This document shows positions 51,881 through 61,397 of a DNA stretch of 64,000 nt, in pieces. Positions within the stretch are counted from its first letter, which is position 1; each line of letters opens with the position of its first letter. The DNA comes from a bacterium (GTDB taxonomy: Bacteria > UBA8248). Position numbers and translations under genes: made by a program. The notes beneath the pieces are model-generated. The model was not told the origin of the DNA and did not search any database. It was given only the letters and a program-made list of their open reading frames with translations. The stretch is taken from the NCBI GenBank assembly GCA_022825065.1, contig JAJDYR010000032.1:62001-126000 (forward strand), read 5' to 3'.

Positions 51881-52627
51881 TTGGACTACACGGCGCATCA
51901 GCTTCTCGCATTCGGGATCACCGCCTTTTTCGTCGGCTTTCTGAAAACCACCTTCAGTTCCGGTATCGGCATCCTTCTCGTTCCGATCATGATCATGTTC
52001 TGGCCCACGCGGTTCATCATCGGCATCGTGGCCGTCATCATGTGGGTGACGGATTTCTTCGCCATCCCCATGTTCTGGAAGCAGTGGGAGAGCCGCTTCC
52101 TGCGCTACCTGGTGCCCGGCTTCTATATCGGCATCATCATCGGCGTCTACTGGCTGGTGACCCTGCCCGATTTCTGGCTGAGAAAGGGAATCGGCCTGAC
52201 CTGCGTCCTCTTCGCCGTGGTGCTCTTCTGGCGCGAGGCGCGCGGCGAGATGAAGCCCCCGCCCATCAGCCTGCCGGCGGGGGTGGGCATCGGTGTAGGC
52301 GGCGGCATCATCAGCGCCATGTTCCACTCGGGCGGCCTCGTGCTGAGCCTTTTCTTCGTCAGCCAGGGCATGTCCAAGACGGCGATAGTGGCGAGCATCC
52401 TCGTCGTCTGGTTCTGCGTGAACCCCTTCAAGGTCGCCTCGCTCTGGTACGGAGGCATCGTGCAGACGCCCATGCTCGTGGCGGGCGCGCTCGCCTTTCC
52501 CCTCGCCTGGGCCGGAAGCTGGTGCGGCAAGCAGACGCTCCATAAAATCCCCCAGAAAGGATTCACCTACATCCTCCTGCTCCTGTCCCTCATCACGGCT
52601 CTCCGCCTTCTGCTCGAAGCGAACTAG
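51881..52627 (+). CDS. TauE/SafE-family (TSUP) permease 1
   Basis: 248 residues, TTG start with AGGGGA upstream. Seven or eight hydrophobic segments, and the two-repeat family layout (GFLKTTFSSGIGILLVPIM at the N-terminus, GGIISAMFHSGGLVLSLFF in the second repeat). TSUP proteins move organosulfonates, sulfite or other small anions across the inner membrane. Two bases separate it from permease 2. Confidence 0.88.
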   Translation: MDYTAHQLLAFGITAFFVGFLKTTFSSGIGILLVPIMIMFWPTRFIIGIVAVIMWVTDFFAIPMFWKQWESRFLRYLVPGFYIGIIIGVYWLVTLPDFWLRKGIGLTCVLFAVVLFWREARGEMKPPPISLPAGVGIGVGGGIISAMFHSGGLVLSLFFVSQGMSKTAIVASILVVWFCVNPFKVASLWYGGIVQTPMLVAGALAFPLAWAGSWCGKQTLHKIPQKGFTYILLLLSLITALRLLLEAN

Positions 52628-52629
52628 GG

Positions 52630-53376
52630 ATGCCGGATTTCACCTGGGTCGAGTGGGGCTTCGTCCTCGCGGCGGCTTTTTGCAACGGCTTTCTGGTGCG
52701 CACGTTCGGCGCGGGCGTGGGACTGGTGATCACCCCTTTCCTCATCTTCGCGTTCTCGCCCACTTTTTCGCTCGGCCTCATCGCGATGTTCAGCTGCTGG
52801 TCGGGCCTGGGGTCGGCGCCGCATTTCTGGGGAAAATGGAACCTGCGCTACGTGTTCCTCCTGGCGCCCGGCATCGTGGTCGGGCTCGGCCTGGGCGTCT
52901 GGCTGCTCACCTGGCTCCCGGGTGCGGGGCTGAAAATGCTGATCGGCGCCATCTGCTTCTCCCTCGCCGCCTACCAGGCGCTCGTGGAAATCAGGGGCAG
53001 ACCCTTCGATATCCCTCCCCTGCCGATGTGGCAGGGCGGGGGCTTCGGCGTCATGAGCGGGCTCTGCTCGGCACTCGCCAACAGCGGGGCGATCTTCCTC
53101 ACCCCCGTCCTCATCAGCCAGAGACTCGAAAAACTCACCCTGGTGAGCACGATATGGGCGCTCTACGCGGTGATGAACCCCGTCAAGGTGGTCGCCTTCT
53201 GGCAGGTGTCCGTCGTCACCTGGGACACCGTCTGGGCGACCGTCGCCGGCCTGCCCGTCCTGTGGCTCGGCATCAAGGCCGGCGCATGGGTGCAGGAGAG
53301 GCTCAGCGGGCGCACGTTCAACCTGTGCGTGCTGAGCATCGCGCTCGGCGGTTCGATACGGCTTTTGCTCGTTTAG
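52630..53376 (+). CDS. TauE/SafE-family (TSUP) permease 2
   Basis: 248 residues, ATG start two bases after the upstream stop. NGFLVRTFGAGVGLVITPFL and SGLCSALANSGAIFLTPVLI are the paired repeats. Same length as permease 1 but clearly diverged, so they probably form a hetero-oligomer or are paralogous carriers. Substrate unknown. Confidence 0.88.
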   Translation: MPDFTWVEWGFVLAAAFCNGFLVRTFGAGVGLVITPFLIFAFSPTFSLGLIAMFSCWSGLGSAPHFWGKWNLRYVFLLAPGIVVGLGLGVWLLTWLPGAGLKMLIGAICFSLAAYQALVEIRGRPFDIPPLPMWQGGGFGVMSGLCSALANSGAIFLTPVLISQRLEKLTLVSTIWALYAVMNPVKVVAFWQVSVVTWDTVWATVAGLPVLWLGIKAGAWVQERLSGRTFNLCVLSIALGGSIRLLLV

Positions 53377-53882
53377 GGAACATTCGCCCGTAGCCGGACA
53401 GGCCCCTACGCCTGTCCGGGGTTCGCGAACCGCCCGCTTTTTCGGGAAGGGCCGTTCACGAACGGCCCCTACAAAAACTCTCTTGAAAACCAACCCCCCC
53501 TACCCCCCCTTGACAGGGGGGTAAAAAAGGCCGACGCCCCGGCAAGTGGGAGATATGAAAAAAGACGACGCCCGCCACCGGGTGGAGGGGGTTTTGCTTT
53601 TTCTTGCCCCCCTGTCAAGGGGGGGTAGGGGGGGTTGGTTTTCAGGGTGAGCGAGGCGGGACAGGACCCGATTTCGCATAGGCGACCCCGTCTATGGGCA
53701 AGTGTAGGGGCCGCATACATGCGGCCCTTGTAGTGGGCAAAAAAATCAGGGTCGCATATATGCGACCCCTACACACAAACAAATTTTCCTCTCGGACTTT
53801 TTCAACACCCCCGACAACGGGGGTTGGGGGGCAGGCCGGTCAAATATATAATCCCCCCAAAAAACCGCATGGAGGATCGAAT
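53377..53882. other. 506-base repeat spacer
   Basis: R4 palindromes at 53390-53470 and 53704-53775 (cores CGCATACATGCG and CGCATATATGCG), the R1 doublet 53492-53638 and a right R2 end at 53790-53806 (GGACTTTTTCAACACCC). No gene seen. Confidence 0.6.
53492..53638. repeat. R1 inverted doublet
   Basis: CAACCCCCCCTACCCCCCCT and inverted copy, with two A-rich/T-rich stretches beside the centre. Confidence 0.7.
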
Positions 53883-54995
53883 ATGAGCACGACGCCGCAA
53901 GCCGCGAAAACGCCCCTGCCGGTCTCGGAATCCAGCATCGGCATGGTGGACGCGGACATCCACCACGTACCGCCCTCGCTGGACGCCCTCAAGCCCTACC
54001 TGCCGCTCGTCTGGCGCAACTACGTGGAGGAGACCGACTACACGAAACTGCCGAACGCCCCCTACCCCAAGACGGCGGGCGGCGGCGTCCGCAAAGACGC
54101 CATACCGCCGGACGGACCGGCGGGTTCGAGCCTCGCCATGCTTCAGGAGCAGGTGCTGGACGCCTACGGCGTGAGCTACGGGGTGCTGAACGGCGCGTAC
54201 TACAACGTCTCCTTCATGGGAATCCCCGAGTTCGGCGCGGCCCTGGCAAGCGCGCACAACGACTGGACGATCGAGCACTGGCTCGAAAAGGACGAACGTT
54301 TGAGAGGCGCCATCACCGTCTCGCATCAGGACCCGCAGCACGCCGTGGACGAGATTAAGCGCGTCGGCGGGCGCGAAGACATGGCGCAGGTGCTCTTCCC
54401 GGCGGGTTCGCACGCCCCCTACGGGCAGCGGCGCTACCACCCCATCTACGCGGCGGCGGAAGAGCGCGGGCTGCCCATCGGCATCCATTTTGGCGGTACG
54501 GGCGCGGGCAACGCGCCGCCGCCCACGGCTTCGGGCTGGCCCACCTACTACATCGAGTGGCACACGGCGATGAGCCAGGCCTTCATGACCCACGTCGTGA
54601 GCTTCATCTGCGAGGGCGTGTTCGAGTTTTTCCCGAAGCTGAAGATCGTCCTAATCGAGGGCGGCCTCTCCTGGATTCCGGGGCTGCTCTGGCGTCTGGA
54701 CAAGAACTACCGGGGCATGCGCGCGGAGGTGCCCTGGCTCAGGAAGCTGCCGAGCGAGTATTTCTACGAGCACTTCCGGGTGACGAGCCAGCCCATCGAG
54801 GAGCCCGATAAAGACGAGCATCTCGTCCGGATATTCGAGATGGTCCACGCCGAGAAAATCCTGCTCTTCGCCACCGACTACCCCCACTGGGACTTCGACT
54901 CCCCCGTCCACGCCCTCCCGCGCCAGGTGAACGCAGACCTCCGCGCGCGCATCATGCGCGAGAATGCGGTGGAGCTGTACGGGTTGGGGGAATAG
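53883..54995 (+). CDS. amidohydrolase 2 family protein
   Basis: 370 residues, ATG at 53883 after [16 protein letters not shown] at about 22 is the metal-binding D-x-H motif; [41 protein letters not shown] and [12 protein letters not shown] (catalytic Asp) complete the PF04909 pattern. Members are metal-dependent decarboxylases or hydrolases of aromatic and small carboxylic acids. Stands alone after the TSUP pair; substrate unknown. Confidence 0.9.
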   Translation: MSTTPQAAKTPLPVSESSIGMVDADIHHVPPSLDALKPYLPLVWRNYVEETDYTKLPNAPYPKTAGGGVRKDAIPPDGPAGSSLAMLQEQVLDAYGVSYGVLNGAYYNVSFMGIPEFGAALASAHNDWTIEHWLEKDERLRGAITVSHQDPQHAVDEIKRVGGREDMAQVLFPAGSHAPYGQRRYHPIYAAAEERGLPIGIHFGGTGAGNAPPPTASGWPTYYIEWHTAMSQAFMTHVVSFICEGVFEFFPKLKIVLIEGGLSWIPGLLWRLDKNYRGMRAEVPWLRKLPSEYFYEHFRVTSQPIEEPDKDEHLVRIFEMVHAEKILLFATDYPHWDFDSPVHALPRQVNADLRARIMRENAVELYGLGE

Positions 54996-55096
54996 GAGAT
55001 TTTGACGGGGGTTAATGCGTAGCGCATAATTCCGGGCGAATCGGGTAAAGAGACTACCGATCTCTGATACACCTTGCTCGCCTTGGAGAAAGCGTG

Positions 55097-56518
55097 ATGA
55101 TCAGGCACGTCAACCTCAAGAATTTCAAGGCATGGCGCGAGCTCGACATAGAACTCGGCCCGAGGATCACCGGTCTGTTCGGAACCAACAGTTCGGGCAA
55201 GAGCAGCCTGATCCAGTTTCTCCTCATGTTGAAAGAGACGAAAAACAACTCCGACCGCAATATCGTTCTCGATTTCGGAAAATCCGGCGGGGTGATCAAC
55301 CTGGGCGGCTTCGGCGACGTCGTTCACCGAAACGATAAAAGCTTGAAACTGGAATGGGAGTTGTCCTGGGATGGGCTGGAAGAACCTTGGATCGCAACCG
55401 ACCCACACACAGGTGAAGATGAGATCCGTTTCAACTATAAAGAACTCGTCATACAAGCAGTGGTGGAAATGACGAATCCAGAGGAATCGAAGTCTCTGAA
55501 AACGCAGTCCATTCATTACGCCATAAAAGACACCGCGACCGGCGAGATGACGATTTTCGGCATCGAGCCAAACCCTGATCGGGATAACGGCTTTCAGTTT
55601 ACAACGGGGCAAAAAAGCGAGTCGAGTTTTGATACCCAGCAACATACGGAAAATATTTTTTCAGGAGAATTCCCCGGTCCCATCAAAACCCATCTTTTTC
55701 CTTTCCAAGCCAGATCCCATTTGCCACTAAAAGATCAAATAGACCCGCTGAGCGATCTGGAAGCCGATTACGAAAAACTGATGGACAGGATTTATTACCT
55801 TGGACCACTACGAGACTTCCCGCACCGACAATACAACTGGAGCGGAGGCAGCCCTTCAGACGTGGGGACACGAGGCGAATTGACGATCAACGCCATCCTC
55901 GCCGCATCGGAAAAGGGAAACGCCTATCAGATGAAGACAGCGAGCAGAAAACGCTCCTTTCAGGAAGTGGTCGCCATGCGGCTCAAGGAAATGGGCCTCA
56001 TCCATTCCTTCTCGGTGGCCGAGGTCGCCAAGGGTTCCAACATCTACCAGGCCAAAGTATCGGTGGACAAGAAAAGTCCGAAAGTACTCTTGACGGACGT
56101 GGGCTTCGGCGTATCCCAGGTTCTCCCCGTCATCGTCCTGCTGAACCATGTTCCAGAAGGCTCTACCGTCATCCTGGAGCAACCGGAAATTCACTTACAC
56201 CCCGAAGTGCAGAGCGGTTTGGCGGACGCCATCGTCGGGATTGCCGAAACGCGGGACTTGCAGGTGATCGTCGAAAGCCACAGCGAGCACCTGCTGCGAC
56301 GGCTCCAGAGAAGGGTGGCGGATGAAACGATTCAGGCGGACCTGGTGAAACTCTACTTCGTCTCGCAGGAAAGCGGCGAAGCACGCCTGGCGGACATCGG
56401 ATTGAACGAATACGGAGAGATAGAGAACTGGCCCGAGCATTTCTTCGGCGATGAGATGGAGGAAATCTCCGAGACGAGAAAAGCCGCTATCGAACGCAAG
56501 ATGAAAGTCGAGGAATGA
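55097..56518 (+). CDS. AAA ATPase with C-terminal DUF3696-type domain
   Basis: 473 residues, ATG at 55097 behind GGAG. Walker A GTNSSGKSS (29-37), Walker B region STVILEQPEIHLHPEVQ (about 355) with a QPEIHLHP motif, and VIVESHSEHLLRRLQRR, all typical of SMC/OLD-like ATPases. The C-terminal part (EENWPEHFFGDEMEE-like acidic stretch) fits DUF3696. The stop overlaps the PIN-like gene start (ATGA). ATPases of this class often sense phage components or DNA ends and control a partner effector. The cluster with two nuclease-like proteins suggests a defence role (inference). Confidence 0.85.
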   Translation: MIRHVNLKNFKAWRELDIELGPRITGLFGTNSSGKSSLIQFLLMLKETKNNSDRNIVLDFGKSGGVINLGGFGDVVHRNDKSLKLEWELSWDGLEEPWIATDPHTGEDEIRFNYKELVIQAVVEMTNPEESKSLKTQSIHYAIKDTATGEMTIFGIEPNPDRDNGFQFTTGQKSESSFDTQQHTENIFSGEFPGPIKTHLFPFQARSHLPLKDQIDPLSDLEADYEKLMDRIYYLGPLRDFPHRQYNWSGGSPSDVGTRGELTINAILAASEKGNAYQMKTASRKRSFQEVVAMRLKEMGLIHSFSVAEVAKGSNIYQAKVSVDKKSPKVLLTDVGFGVSQVLPVIVLLNHVPEGSTVILEQPEIHLHPEVQSGLADAIVGIAETRDLQVIVESHSEHLLRRLQRRVADETIQADLVKLYFVSQESGEARLADIGLNEYGEIENWPEHFFGDEMEEISETRKAAIERKMKVEE

Positions 56519-56994
56519 GGGACAGGATTGTCGTCGATACGAATGTCTTGATAGTGGCGAATGGAAGAGGCAATCCCCCGGCGGATTACGAGTGCGAACG
56601 CACGTGCATCAAGATGCTGGAGGGAGCGGCCAAAGGGAAACAGGTCGTCCTACTCGATGGCTCCAATCGTATCATGAATGAGTACAGTGACCATTGCAGT
56701 CGTCGCGGAACACCCGGCGTCGGGGATATGTTCTTCAAATTCCTGCATGACCATCAGCATTCTGAAGAAAACGTCGTTCGTGTGCCGATTCAAGAAACGC
56801 CGGATACGGAAGGCGGATTCACAAACCTTCCCCCGAATGACTTAGACCCGAACGACCGGAAATTCCTGGCCGTCGCCGAGGCCGGAGACGGGCGAGTCGT
56901 GAACGCCACGGACTCGGACTGGTCGGAACACGCCGACTTCATCAAGTCCCTTGGCGTCCACGTCTGTGAACTCTGCCCCCAGTGCCTGAAATGA
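56515..56994 (+). CDS. PIN-like nuclease
   Basis: 159 residues, ATG overlapping the ATPase stop. RIVVDTNVLIVANG (Asp8) opens a PIN fold; a central acidic region and NDLDPNDRKFLAVAEA, then NATDSDWSEH provide further acidic residues. Translational coupling to the ATPase suggests a toxin-like effector kept in check by it. RNA or DNA target unknown. Confidence 0.8.
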   Translation: MRDRIVVDTNVLIVANGRGNPPADYECERTCIKMLEGAAKGKQVVLLDGSNRIMNEYSDHCSRRGTPGVGDMFFKFLHDHQHSEENVVRVPIQETPDTEGGFTNLPPNDLDPNDRKFLAVAEAGDGRVVNATDSDWSEHADFIKSLGVHVCELCPQCLK

Positions 56995-57104
56995 GAAAGG
57001 AACCGGAATTTCGTTATCGATAGCTTTGCGAAAAGCCAAGAAACTTGGAGCAAAAAACCGACGTAAAATCTCTCGACGATAAACCGAATAAAAGGAAAAT
57101 CGCA

Positions 57105-58064
57105 ATGACGGAAACAAAAGGACTCGGACGCATCGAAAAGATTGAAGACCTTAGCAAGGTCTGGCCGCACGAGGCTGCCGATTTCACGCCCTGGCTCGCG
57201 GAGCACATATCAGAACTCGGCGAGGCCTTGGGACTGGAGCTCGAACTGCAAGATCAGGAAGCGCCGGTCGGTTCATTTTCCCTGGATTTACTGGCTCGCG
57301 AGTCGGCAACGAATCGAACGGTGATCATCGAGAACCAACTAAAGCCGACGGATCACGGCCATCTGGGCCAACTACTCACATACGCAGGCGGCTACGATGC
57401 GAACGTGATCGTCTGGGTGGCGAAAAACTTTCGCGATGAGCACAGGCAAGCCATCGACTGGCTGAACCAGCGCACCGACGAGGACACAAAGTTTTTCGGA
57501 GTAGCGGTCGAATTGTGGAAGATCGACACTTCACGCCCCGCTCCGCACTTCAACGTGGTCTCCGCTCCCAACGAATGGCAACGGGAAACCAAGCACAGTG
57601 TCCAAGGTGCGAAGAAGTCGGAAAGAAACCTTCGCTACCAGGCGTTTTTCCAGAAACTACTAGATAAGCTCAGAGAGCAGGATTTCACGAAGGCACGCAT
57701 AGGACAACCCCAAAGTTGGTACTCCTTCTCTGCGGGACATGCGCAACGCGTTCACTACGGTGCAAATTTCACGCAAGGGAAAAAGACTAGAGTCGAAGTT
57801 TACATTGGCCATACAGATCAAGAGTGGAATAAAGACCTGTACGACCGGCTTATAGAGCAAAAAGACAAAATCGAACTCGAACTCTCCGAATCCCTTGAGT
57901 GGCAGCGACTGGACAATGGCAAAGCAAGCCGCATTGCGTTGCTACGCCAAGGCAGCATCGACGACGACGAAAAGACGTTGGATGAACTCAGAAACTGGAT
58001 GATAGAGAAACTATTCGACTTCAAGCGCGTCTTCGGTCCGAGGCTGGACGACTTGGCGACGTAA
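57105..58064 (+). CDS. DUF4268-type protein with PD-(D/E)XK-like N-terminus
   Basis: 319 residues from the ATG at 57105 (AAAGGA upstream); the TTG at 57045 is less likely. The N-terminal domain has SFSLDLLARES...VIIENQLKPTDHGHLGQLLTYAGGYDANVIVWVAK: Asp61, Glu76 and Gln78 fit a variant PD-(D/E)XK core, followed by FRDEHRQAIDWLNQ. The C-terminal part (from about 190) resembles DUF4268. Such proteins are common in restriction and defence islands. It lies 110 bases after the PIN-like gene, same strand. Lower GC than the flanks. Confidence 0.75.
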   Translation: MTETKGLGRIEKIEDLSKVWPHEAADFTPWLAEHISELGEALGLELELQDQEAPVGSFSLDLLARESATNRTVIIENQLKPTDHGHLGQLLTYAGGYDANVIVWVAKNFRDEHRQAIDWLNQRTDEDTKFFGVAVELWKIDTSRPAPHFNVVSAPNEWQRETKHSVQGAKKSERNLRYQAFFQKLLDKLREQDFTKARIGQPQSWYSFSAGHAQRVHYGANFTQGKKTRVEVYIGHTDQEWNKDLYDRLIEQKDKIELELSESLEWQRLDNGKASRIALLRQGSIDDDEKTLDELRNWMIEKLFDFKRVFGPRLDDLAT

Positions 58065-58513
58065 TCTTCGATTCTTGTTGTCGGTAACCCTTCCCTCCCC
58101 TCTCGGGTTTGACTGCGCAATTCCCCGCATTTATGCGTACCGCGTATCGGGCGGTTTTCGCTATCCTCCTGCGCCGAGGCTCGCCGCAGAGACCCGCTCG
58201 ATGGTCCCGGACGGGGCGCGAACCGAAAGCCGTATGAGGAGGGTGGACGATGATGCGAAACGCGGATGACAACCTGACGACGAAGATTGATTTCCGGACG
58301 AAGCACCGCCTCGAAACCCCTCATGAATTTCCGAAAAATTCGATAAAATTAGATAAATTCACGGGGTTTTTCGATAAATTTCTGAAAATTATTTTCCGTT
58401 TAACTGATTGTAATGAAATGAGTTGTCATGTAAATCTTAGCGCCGTGCACTCATATCCGGCGGCAAAAAAAGTTTTTCAGGTACCCGCGCATTTCCCCGC
58501 ATTTGCGATGAAT
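58065..58513. other. 449-base intergenic region
   Basis: No confident gene. 58310-58420 is AT-rich with direct repeats of TTCGATAAA/GATAAATT. An AGGAGG at 58236-58241 precedes ATGATG at 58250, but that frame runs antisense through the glycosylase gene, so it is at best a remnant. No R1-R4 repeats here. Confidence 0.5.
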
Positions 58514-59047
58514 CTAGCGGGCCTTCGCGCACCAGCAGCGCGGGTCGTGGGGCGCGGGTATCCTGCCCACGCTCTCGAGGTAGGCTTCGGCGATCTTGGG
58601 CCCCATGAACGTGAATTCTTCGCGGAATATCTTTTGCAGCGAGGGAAGATCGTCCGGCAGGGAGGCGAGGTAGCGGTTGAACGAGCCGTGTTTTTTCTTA
58701 ATGGCGAGGAATTTTTTCGCGTTCTCGATTGTCGCCTCGATCTTTTTGCGGTTCCGCACGACGCCCGGGTTTCCGAGGATTCGCTCGATGTCCTTTTCCG
58801 TGAAGCGAGCGACTTTTTCGGGCGAGAACCCCATGAATTCCTTTCTGAACGCCTCGCGCTTGTGCAGAATCGTGCGCCAGGAGAGGCCCGCCTGAAAGAT
58901 TTCGAGCGTCAGTTGCTCGAAGTGTTTCCGGGTCGTTCGGACGGGAAAGCCCCATTCCTCGTCGTGGTATTTCTCCATGGCCGGGTCGCCCTCGGCCCAC
59001 GTGCATCTCGTGGGGTTGGGGATGTCTTTTCTCGTTCTGGGGGACAT
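58514..59047 (-). CDS. tag: DNA-3-methyladenine glycosylase I
   Basis: 177 residues from the ATG at 59047; an ATG at 59086 would overlap the TenA stop. RCTWAEGDPAMEKYHDEEWGFP at the N-terminus and HFEQLTLEIFQAGLSWRTIL match Tag. The C-terminal HDPRCWC offers the His-x3-Cys zinc pair with the N-terminal Cys and His. Removes 3-methyladenine from alkylated DNA. Last gene of the minus-strand operon. Confidence 0.93.
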   Translation of the reverse strand: MSPRTRKDIPNPTRCTWAEGDPAMEKYHDEEWGFPVRTTRKHFEQLTLEIFQAGLSWRTILHKREAFRKEFMGFSPEKVARFTEKDIERILGNPGVVRNRKKIEATIENAKKFLAIKKKHGSFNRYLASLPDDLPSLQKIFREEFTFMGPKIAEAYLESVGRIPAPHDPRCWCAKAR

Positions 59048-59073
59048 ACGCTCTCTCGACAGGCGGCCTGGGG

Positions 59074-59736
59074 CTACAGGGGCCATTCCTCCATCTTCCA
59101 GCTCATATCCCAGAAGAGATATTCATACCGCGTGCCCATCAGGAAATGCGCGCGCATGCGCTCGCGCTCGGCGGGGCCCGCCGTCGATGCGGCCTCATCG
59201 AACATTTCGCGCAGCCAGCGGGCGAGCCCGGCAAACTCTTCGGACGCATAGGTCTCAATCCACTCGGCGTGGAGCGGCGCGTTTTCGGGTATGCCACCGG
59301 CGGCGAGCAACTCGCCGATGATGGCGTAGTCCCACTGGCAGGGGAGCATGGCGGCGGCGACCTCCCCGAACGTGCCCGCATAGGCCGCCTCGAGCAGGAA
59401 ATCGGTGTATCCCTTGCACGTCGGCGCAGGTTTCGTCGCCTCGATCTCGTCCTCCGAGATGCCGAATTTCGCCGCGAACCCCCGGTGGAGTTCCATCTCG
59501 GTGTTCAGCGTGGCGTTCAGGAGATCGGCGAAACGCCCCATTTCCGCCAGTTCGGGGGCCTTTGCGACGGCCAGGGCGATGACGCGGCTGTATTCCTTCA
59601 AAAAAATGTAGTCCTGGCACATATAGAAGCGGAACTGCGCGAGCGGCAGGGTGCCGTCTCCGATGCCCCGGACGAAGGGGTGCGCATGAATTTTTTCCCA
59701 AAGCGGCGCAGCCTCCGCGCGGAGCGCCTCGCTCAT
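59074..59736 (-). CDS. tenA: TenA-family aminopyrimidine aminohydrolase-like protein
   Basis: 220 residues from the ATG at 59736; the TTG at 59754 is an alternative. FRFYMCQDYIFLKEYSRVIALAVAKAP matches the TenA helix that binds pyrimidine, and AMLPCQWDYAIIGELL is the conserved middle motif; the Cys in CQW is the nucleophile candidate. The C-terminal FWDMSWKMEEWP fits. TenA salvages or degrades thiamin pyrimidines. Cytosolic. Confidence 0.9.
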   Translation of the reverse strand: MSEALRAEAAPLWEKIHAHPFVRGIGDGTLPLAQFRFYMCQDYIFLKEYSRVIALAVAKAPELAEMGRFADLLNATLNTEMELHRGFAAKFGISEDEIEATKPAPTCKGYTDFLLEAAYAGTFGEVAAAMLPCQWDYAIIGELLAAGGIPENAPLHAEWIETYASEEFAGLARWLREMFDEAASTAGPAERERMRAHFLMGTRYEYLFWDMSWKMEEWPL

Positions 59737-59761
59737 CCTCGTTTCCGGGTTCAAGATGGCC

Positions 59762-60094
59762 TCACAGGTTGTCGAGAATTTTTTTCGAGCGTCCCTTCTC
59801 CAGGGTTTCGCCGAAAGAATCGCCCAGGTCGACGCCCAGTTGCTGGGCGCGCTTCTGGGCCCAGAGCCCGATGTTGCGATCGTCCTTGTAGAAGGAGCTG
59901 TCCTGCGGCTTCGAGGGGTCGAACGAATCGAGACGCTGGGCTTCCGTCTGATGCGAGGAGAAGCGCGACATGATTTTCCTGAGTTTCCTGTTCCCGCAGG
60001 AGCGGCAGGTGAGTTTTCTCCTGTCCGCCGGCTTCATCACCAGGTGGCCGGAGACGAAGCCGCACTCCCTGCACTCGTATTCATAGATCGGCAT
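59762..60094 (-). CDS. FmdB-family zinc-ribbon protein
   Basis: 110 residues. Starts MPIYEYECRECG; zinc site Cys8, Cys11, Cys30, Cys33 (CRSCG). The rest is charged and without a known domain. FmdB-type regulators are small zinc-ribbon proteins of unknown or transcriptional role. Its start overlaps the AroA stop by 14 bases. Confidence 0.88.
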   Translation of the reverse strand: MPIYEYECRECGFVSGHLVMKPADRRKLTCRSCGNRKLRKIMSRFSSHQTEAQRLDSFDPSKPQDSSFYKDDRNIGLWAQKRAQQLGVDLGDSFGETLEKGRSKKILDNL

Positions 60095-61370
60095 CGGGTG
60101 AATCCCTCGTCTCCATCTCCGCGCCCAGCGACGCCATGCGCTCGCAAAAATCAGGGAATGTTACCGCCATCGCCTCCGCCGTGTCGACCGATACGCCCTC
60201 TTGCGCCGCGAGTCCGGCAACGACGGCGGACATGACGATTCTGTGGTCGCCGAACCCGTGGACCGCTCCGCCCCTGAGGCCGCCGCCCTGGACGACGATG
60301 CCATCCGCCAGCTCTCTCGCTTCGCCGCCCAGCGATTCGATGACTTCGCGCATGGCGGAGATCCTGTCCGTCTCCTTGATGCGGGCCTGGGGCGTGTTGA
60401 CGAGCCGGGTCTCTCCCTCCCCGAACGCGCCGAGCACGGCCATGACGGGCAGCAGATCGGGCGTGGCGTTCAGGTCGAATTCCCCCCCGCGCAGCGCTTT
60501 TCCGCGTACTCGGATGCCTTCCTCAGAAACCAGAACCTCGGCCCCCATTTCCTCGACGAAGCGGAGAATCTCCTTGTCGCCCTGTGAGTCGTCGAGATCC
60601 AGACCCTCGAGCGTCACGTCACCGCCCGGCAGCGCGCCTGCGGCTACCAGAAAGGCGGCGGAACTCCAATCGGCAGGCACGGTGACCTCGAATCCCGAAA
60701 GCGCCTGTCCGCCCGGCACGGTGAAACGGCGGTACTCATCGCGCTCGTATTCCAGGCCCAGACGGTCCAGCCACCATAGCGTCATCTCGACGTAGGGACG
60801 CTCGTTCAGGTCGACCGGCTCGATGGTGGTCGTCTCCTCGCCGAAGGGCGCGTTCAGGAGCAAAGAAGACGTGAACTGGCTGGTCGTGCCGTCGACTTTC
60901 GTCCTGCCGCCGCGCCACGGGCCGCCGACTGCGACGGGCAGATATCCGTCCCTGCTCGATTGCGCCGTTGCGCCCAGATTCGAGAGCGCGTCCAGCAGCG
61001 GCCCCATCGGGCGTTTCCTGGTCTGGGCGTCGCCGTCGAAGCGCGCTTCGCCCTCCCGTATGAGGGCGGCGGTGCCGAGCGCCATCCGGCAGGTGGTTCC
61101 CGAATTGCCTACGTCCAGAATCCCTTGCGGGGCTTCGGGCCGGGCGCCGAAGCCCGCCACCGACCAGACGTCTTCCTCCTTGTTTATCTCCGCGCCGAAA
61201 CTCCCGTAAACGCTCGCCGCCGAGAGGCCGTCCGAAGAATCGAGGGGGTTCAGGATCACGCTTTTCCCGGAAGCAAGGGACGCGAACGCGACGGCGCGGA
61301 TGGAGTGGGATTTCGAGCCGGGAACGCCGGTGATTCCCCTGGCGGCGGATGGCTTGACCGAGAGTATCAT
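60081..61370 (-). CDS. aroA: 3-phosphoshikimate 1-carboxyvinyltransferase (EPSP synthase)
   Basis: 429 residues. VPGSKSHSIRAVAFASLASG at the N-terminus (Lys for PEP), LDVGNSGTTCRMALG (about 90), DGDAQTRKRPMGPLLDAL, PADWSSAAFLVAAGALPGG, RIKETDRISAMREVIESLGG and HGFGDHRIVMSAVVAGL are AroA motifs. Converts shikimate 3-phosphate and PEP to EPSP in aromatic amino acid synthesis. Class assignment with respect to glyphosate is not attempted. ATG at 61370. Confidence 0.95.
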   Translation of the reverse strand: MILSVKPSAARGITGVPGSKSHSIRAVAFASLASGKSVILNPLDSSDGLSAASVYGSFGAEINKEEDVWSVAGFGARPEAPQGILDVGNSGTTCRMALGTAALIREGEARFDGDAQTRKRPMGPLLDALSNLGATAQSSRDGYLPVAVGGPWRGGRTKVDGTTSQFTSSLLLNAPFGEETTTIEPVDLNERPYVEMTLWWLDRLGLEYERDEYRRFTVPGGQALSGFEVTVPADWSSAAFLVAAGALPGGDVTLEGLDLDDSQGDKEILRFVEEMGAEVLVSEEGIRVRGKALRGGEFDLNATPDLLPVMAVLGAFGEGETRLVNTPQARIKETDRISAMREVIESLGGEARELADGIVVQGGGLRGGAVHGFGDHRIVMSAVVAGLAAQEGVSVDTAEAMAVTFPDFCERMASLGAEMETRDSPDADL

Positions 61371-61397
61371 GACGATGGACGTGTCCGGCGGCGGTTG

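Noticed and set aside
55097-56518. Classical restriction-modification or Gabija system
   Set aside because: No methylase, and the ATPase lacks a recognisable TOPRIM nuclease domain, so neither name is justified.
58250-59251. 333-codon frame with a good AGGAGG site
   Set aside because: Although its ribosome site is good, the frame runs antisense through the tag gene; only a possible N-terminal remnant before 58500 could be real.
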